Assembly (NCBI RefSeq): GCF_963576545.1
Contig: NW_026870579.1
Span: 310,001-374,000, forward strand
Source: Limanda limanda
Lineage: Eukaryota > Chordata > Actinopteri > Pleuronectiformes > Pleuronectidae
DNA: 64,000 nucleotides
Direction of reading: 5' to 3'
In this document: positions 60,901-64,000 of the stretch, one piece after another
Layout of the letters: each line of letters begins with the position of its first letter
Numbering within the stretch: the stretch's first letter is position 1
Translations under genes and position numbers: made by a program
The notes under the pieces: model-generated
The model's input: only the letters and a program-made list of their open reading frames with translations
Databases searched by the model: none
What the model was told of the DNA's origin: nothing

Positions 60901-63428
60901 ATTTGGGGGAATTTCGTCGGTCGACCTCTTCCGAAGGTCGTACAAGCTCGGGGATGGTACCAATCGATCCGCAGGACCCAAATTAGTCCAGATGCAACCA
61001 CTTTCCAAGTCTCTCCGACCTTCACAAAAAAAGTTATTCAAGAATATCTCTTTCTCCTATGTGCTTTCATCCCTAACCCTAACCCTTCCGAAAGTCGGAG
61101 AAGCTCAAGGATGGTACCGATCGATGCGCGCTACCCCATTTAGTGGGGGTAGAGCCTACTTGCAAGTCTCTCCGACCTTCACAAAAAAAGTTATTCAAGA
61201 ATATCTCTTTCTCCTATGTGCTTTCATCCCTAACCCTAACCCTAACCCTTCCGAAAGTCGGAGAAGCTCAAGGATGGTACCGATCGATGCGCGCAACCCC
61301 ATTTAGTGGGGGTAGAGCCTACTTGCAAGTCTCTCCGACCTTCACAAAAAAAGTTATTCAAGAATATCTCCTCAGATTTGGGGGAATTTCGTCGGTCGAC
61401 CTCTTCCGAAGGTCGTACAAGCTCGGGGATGGTACCAATCGATCCGCAGGACCCAAATTAGTCCAGATGCAACCACTTTCCAAGTCTCTCCGACCTTCAC
61501 AAAAAAAGTTATTCAAGAATATCTCTTTCTCCTATGTGCTTTCATCCCTAACCCTAACCCTAACCCTTCCGAAAGTCGGAGAAGCTCAAGGATGGTACCG
61601 ATCGATGCGCGCTACCCCATTTAGTGGGGGTAGAGCCTACTTGCAAGTCTCTCCGACCTTCACAAAAAAAGTTATTCAAGAATATCTCTTTCTCCTATGT
61701 GCTTTCATCCCTAACCCTAACCCTAACCCTTCCGAAAGTCGGAGAAGCTCAAGGATGGTACCGATCGATGCGCGCTACCCCATTTAGTGGGGGTAGAGCC
61801 TACTTGCAAGTCTCTCCGACCTTCACAAAAAAAGTTATTCAAGAATATCTCTTTCTCCTATGTGCTTTCATCCCTAACCCTAACCCTAACCCTTCCGAAA
61901 GTCGGAGAAGCTCAAGGATGGAACCGATCGATGCGCGCTACCCCATTTAGTGGGGGTAGAGCCTACTTGCAAGTCTCTCCGACCTTCACAAAAAAAGTTA
62001 TTCAAGAATATCTCCTCAGATTTGGGGGAATTTCGTCGGTCGACCTCTTCCGAAGGTCGTACAAGCTCGGGGATGGTACCAATCGATCCGCAGGACCCAA
62101 ATTAGTCCAGATGCAACCACTTTCCAAGTCTCTCCGACCTTCACAAAAAAAGTTATTCAAGAATATCTCTTTCTCCTATGTGCTTTCATCCCTAACCCTA
62201 ACCCTTCCGAAAGTCGGAGAAGCTCAAGGATGGTACCGATCGATGCGCGCTACCCCATTTAGTGGGGGTAGAGCCTACTTGCAAGTCTCTCCGACCTTCA
62301 CAAAAAAAGTTATTCAAGAATATCTCCTCAGATTTGGGGGAATTTCGTCGGTCGACCTCTTCCGAAGGTCGTACAAGCTCGGGGATGGTACCAATCGATC
62401 CGCAGGACCCAAATTAGTCCAGATGCAACCACTTTCCAAGTCTCTCCGACCTTCACAAAAAAAGTTATTCAAGAATATCTCTTTCTCCTATGTGCTTTCA
62501 TCCCTAACCCTAACCCTAACCCTTCCGAAAGTCGGAGAAGCTCAAGGATGGTACCGATCGATGCGCGCAACCCCATTTAGTGGGGGTAGAGCCTACTTGC
62601 AAGTCTCTCCGACCTTCACAAAAAAAGTTATTCAAGAATATCTCCTCAGATTTGGGGGAATTTCGTCGGTCGACCTCTTCCGAAGGTCGTACAAGCTCGG
62701 GGATGGTACCAATCGATCCGCAGGACCCAAATTAGTCCAGATGCAACCACTTTCCAAGTCTCTCCGACCTTCACAAAAAAAGTTATTCAAGAATATCTCT
62801 TTCTCCTATGTGCTTTCATCCCTAACCCTAACCCTTCCGAAAGTCGGAGAAGCTCAAGGATGGTACCGATCGATGCGCGCTACCCCATTTAGTGGGGGTA
62901 GAGCCTACTTGCAAGTCTCTCCGACCTTCACAAAAAAAGTTATTCAAGAATATCTCTTTCTCCTATGTGCTTTCATCCCTAACCCTAACCCTTCCGAAAG
63001 TCGGAGAAGCTCAAGGATGGTACCGATCGATGCGCGCAACCCCATTTAGTGGGGGTAGAGCCTACTTGCAAGTCTCTCCAACCTTCACAAAAAAAGTTAT
63101 TCAAGAATATCTCCTCAGATTTGGGGGAATTTCGTCGGTCGACCTCTTCCGAAGGTCGTACAAGCTCGAGGATGGTACCAATCGATCCGCAGGACCCAAA
63201 TTAGTCCAGATGCAACCACTTTCCAAGTCTCTCCGACCTTCACAAAAAAAGTTATTCAAGAATATCTCTTTCTCCTATGTGCTTTCATCCCTAACCCTAA
63301 CCCTAACCCTTCCGAAAGTCGGAGAAGCTCAAGGATGGTACCGATCGATGCGCGCTACCCCATTTAGTGGGGGTAGAGCCTACTTGCAAGTCTCTCCGAC
63401 CTTCACAAAAAAAGTTATTCAAGAATAT
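54974..63428 (+). repeat. ~8.5-kb segment, partner of 23,930-31,746
   Basis: Follows the upstream partner monomer for monomer but contains one additional 638-bp unit near 56.4-57.0 kb, recognisable as two successive occurrences of AAAAAACGTT, TTTCG and CCAATCGATGCGC. Private changes include GTCGTTCGACC near 57,714 (loss of the SalI site), GGTACAGATC near 59,206, CCGACTTTC near 58,466 and TCTCCAACC at 63,080. Confidence 0.9.
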
Positions 63429-63897
63429 CTCTTTCTCCTATGTGCTTTCATCCCTAACCCTAACCCTTCCGAAAGTCGGAGAAGCTCAAGGATGGTACCG
63501 ATCGATGTGCGCTACCCCATTTAGTGGGGGTAGAGCCTACTTGCAAGTCTCTCCGACCTTCACAAAAAAAGTTATTCAAGAATATCTCTTTCTCCTATGT
63601 GCTTTCATCCCTAACCCTAACCCTTCCGAAAGTCGGAGAAGCTCAAGGATGGAACCGATCGATGCGCGCTACCCCATTTAGTGGGGGTAGAGCCTACTTG
63701 CAAGTCTCTCCGACCTTCACAAAAAAAGTTATTCAAGAATATCTCCTCAGATTTGGGGGAATTTCGTCGGTCGACCTCTTCCGAAGGTCGTACAAGCTCG
63801 GGGATGGTACCAATCGATCCGCAGGACCCAAATTAGTCCAGATGCAACCACTTTCCAAGTCTCTCCGACCTTCACAAAAAAAGTTATTCAAGAATAT
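63429..63897 (+). repeat. Two 157-bp A monomers followed by B
   Basis: Two consecutive three-tract A copies of the TTCCG form (63,429-63,585 and 63,586-63,742) and one B (63,743-63,897). The first departs from the upstream partner, which has a 163-bp A at this place, so the homology of the 31.7-kb duplication is disturbed here. The second A carries GGAACC. Confidence 0.88.
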
Positions 63898-64000
63898 CTC
63901 TTTCTCCTATGTGCTTTCATCCCTAACCCTAACCCTAACCCTTCCGAAAGTCGGAGAAGCTCAAGGATGGTACCGATCGATGCGCGCTACCCCATTTAGT
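63898..64000 (+). repeat. Type A monomer cut by the window end
   Basis: First 103 bp of a normal 163-bp A, including a complete four-tract telomeric block, ending inside the hairpin loop. The array therefore continues to the right. Confidence 0.95.

Larger units (their letters stand above)
1..64000 (+). repeat. Two-monomer (A/B) satellite array with embedded telomere-like motif
   Basis: The entire window is a direct tandem array of two related monomers, type A (163 bp) and type B (155 bp), with no inversion and no interrupting sequence. Spacing between successive A landmarks is always 163, 157, 318, 312 or, once, 306 bp. These equal A, A minus 6, B+A, B+A minus 6 and B+A minus 12. The accounting of 60 + 240x163 + 38x157 + 151 + 120x155 + 103 gives exactly 64,000. 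Monomers differ by only a few substitutions. Unit lengths near the nucleosome repeat and the absence of genes are typical of eukaryotic centromeric, pericentromeric or subtelomeric satellites. Which of these applies cannot be decided here. The array continues past both window ends. Confidence 0.98.

Noticed and set aside
1..64000. CRISPR array
   Set aside because: Units are 151-163 bp without alternation of short repeats and unique spacers; the whole unit repeats.
1..64000. Transposon, LTR element or insertion sequence as the source of the repeat
   Set aside because: No terminal repeats, target duplications or coding remnants are seen, and no segment interrupts the monomer phase anywhere.

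Overview
The whole 64,000-base window is one uninterrupted, head-to-tail satellite DNA array. I find no unique sequence, no credible gene, no RNA gene and no mobile element on either strand. Two related monomers account for every base. Type A is 163 bp, about 47% GC, and carries a perfect telomere-like block of CCCTAA x3 + CCC. Type B is 155 bp, about 48% GC, and lacks that block. A and B share a ~45-bp 3' box, a central KpnI/ClaI core, and a small dyad at the same place. My bookkeeping is: 60 bp of a truncated B, then 279 complete A (240 of 163 bp, 38 of 157 bp, one of 151 bp), 120 complete B, and 103 bp of a final A. These lengths sum to exactly 64,000.

Organism: a nuclear eukaryotic chromosome. 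A 64-kb nucleosome-length satellite is not a bacterial or archaeal structure. The embedded motif is the TTAGGG type found in vertebrates, many other animals, many fungi and some plants. It is not the TTTAGGG type of most plants or the TTAGG type of insects. Many subtype-defining substitutions look like CpG to TpG/CpA decay, which suggests a genome with cytosine methylation. I cannot name the species. The location could be centromeric, pericentromeric or subtelomeric.

Layout: B never occurs next to another B, and A occurs in runs of 1 to 4. Three recurring modules can be followed by monomer order and shared point variants: 1,600 bp (7 A + 3 B), 2,407 bp (11 A + 4 B) and 2,244 bp (10 A + 4 B). 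Positions 1,987-10,000 hold two tandem copies of 1,600+2,407 (4,007 bp). A further copy lies at 46,972-50,966. The 2,244-bp module is at 11,764, 21,205, 37,670 and 39,914. The 2,407-bp module is also tandem at 42,158-46,971. Other duplications are tandem (1,755 bp at 16.4-19.9 kb; 1,749 bp at 30.6-34.1 kb; 2,568 bp at 34.5-39.6 kb) or distant (14.0-16.4 with 51.0-53.4 kb; 23.9-31.7 with 55.0-63.4 kb). The picture is repeated unequal exchange, conversion or amplification in an array with no fixed higher-order period.

No genes act together here. Any function would be structural: G-quadruplex/i-motif potential about every 160-320 bp on one strand, hairpins, phased A-tracts and CpG-dense cores. 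Long open frames exist only because A+B is 318 bp (a multiple of three) and the telomeric indels are 6 bp; I do not call them genes.
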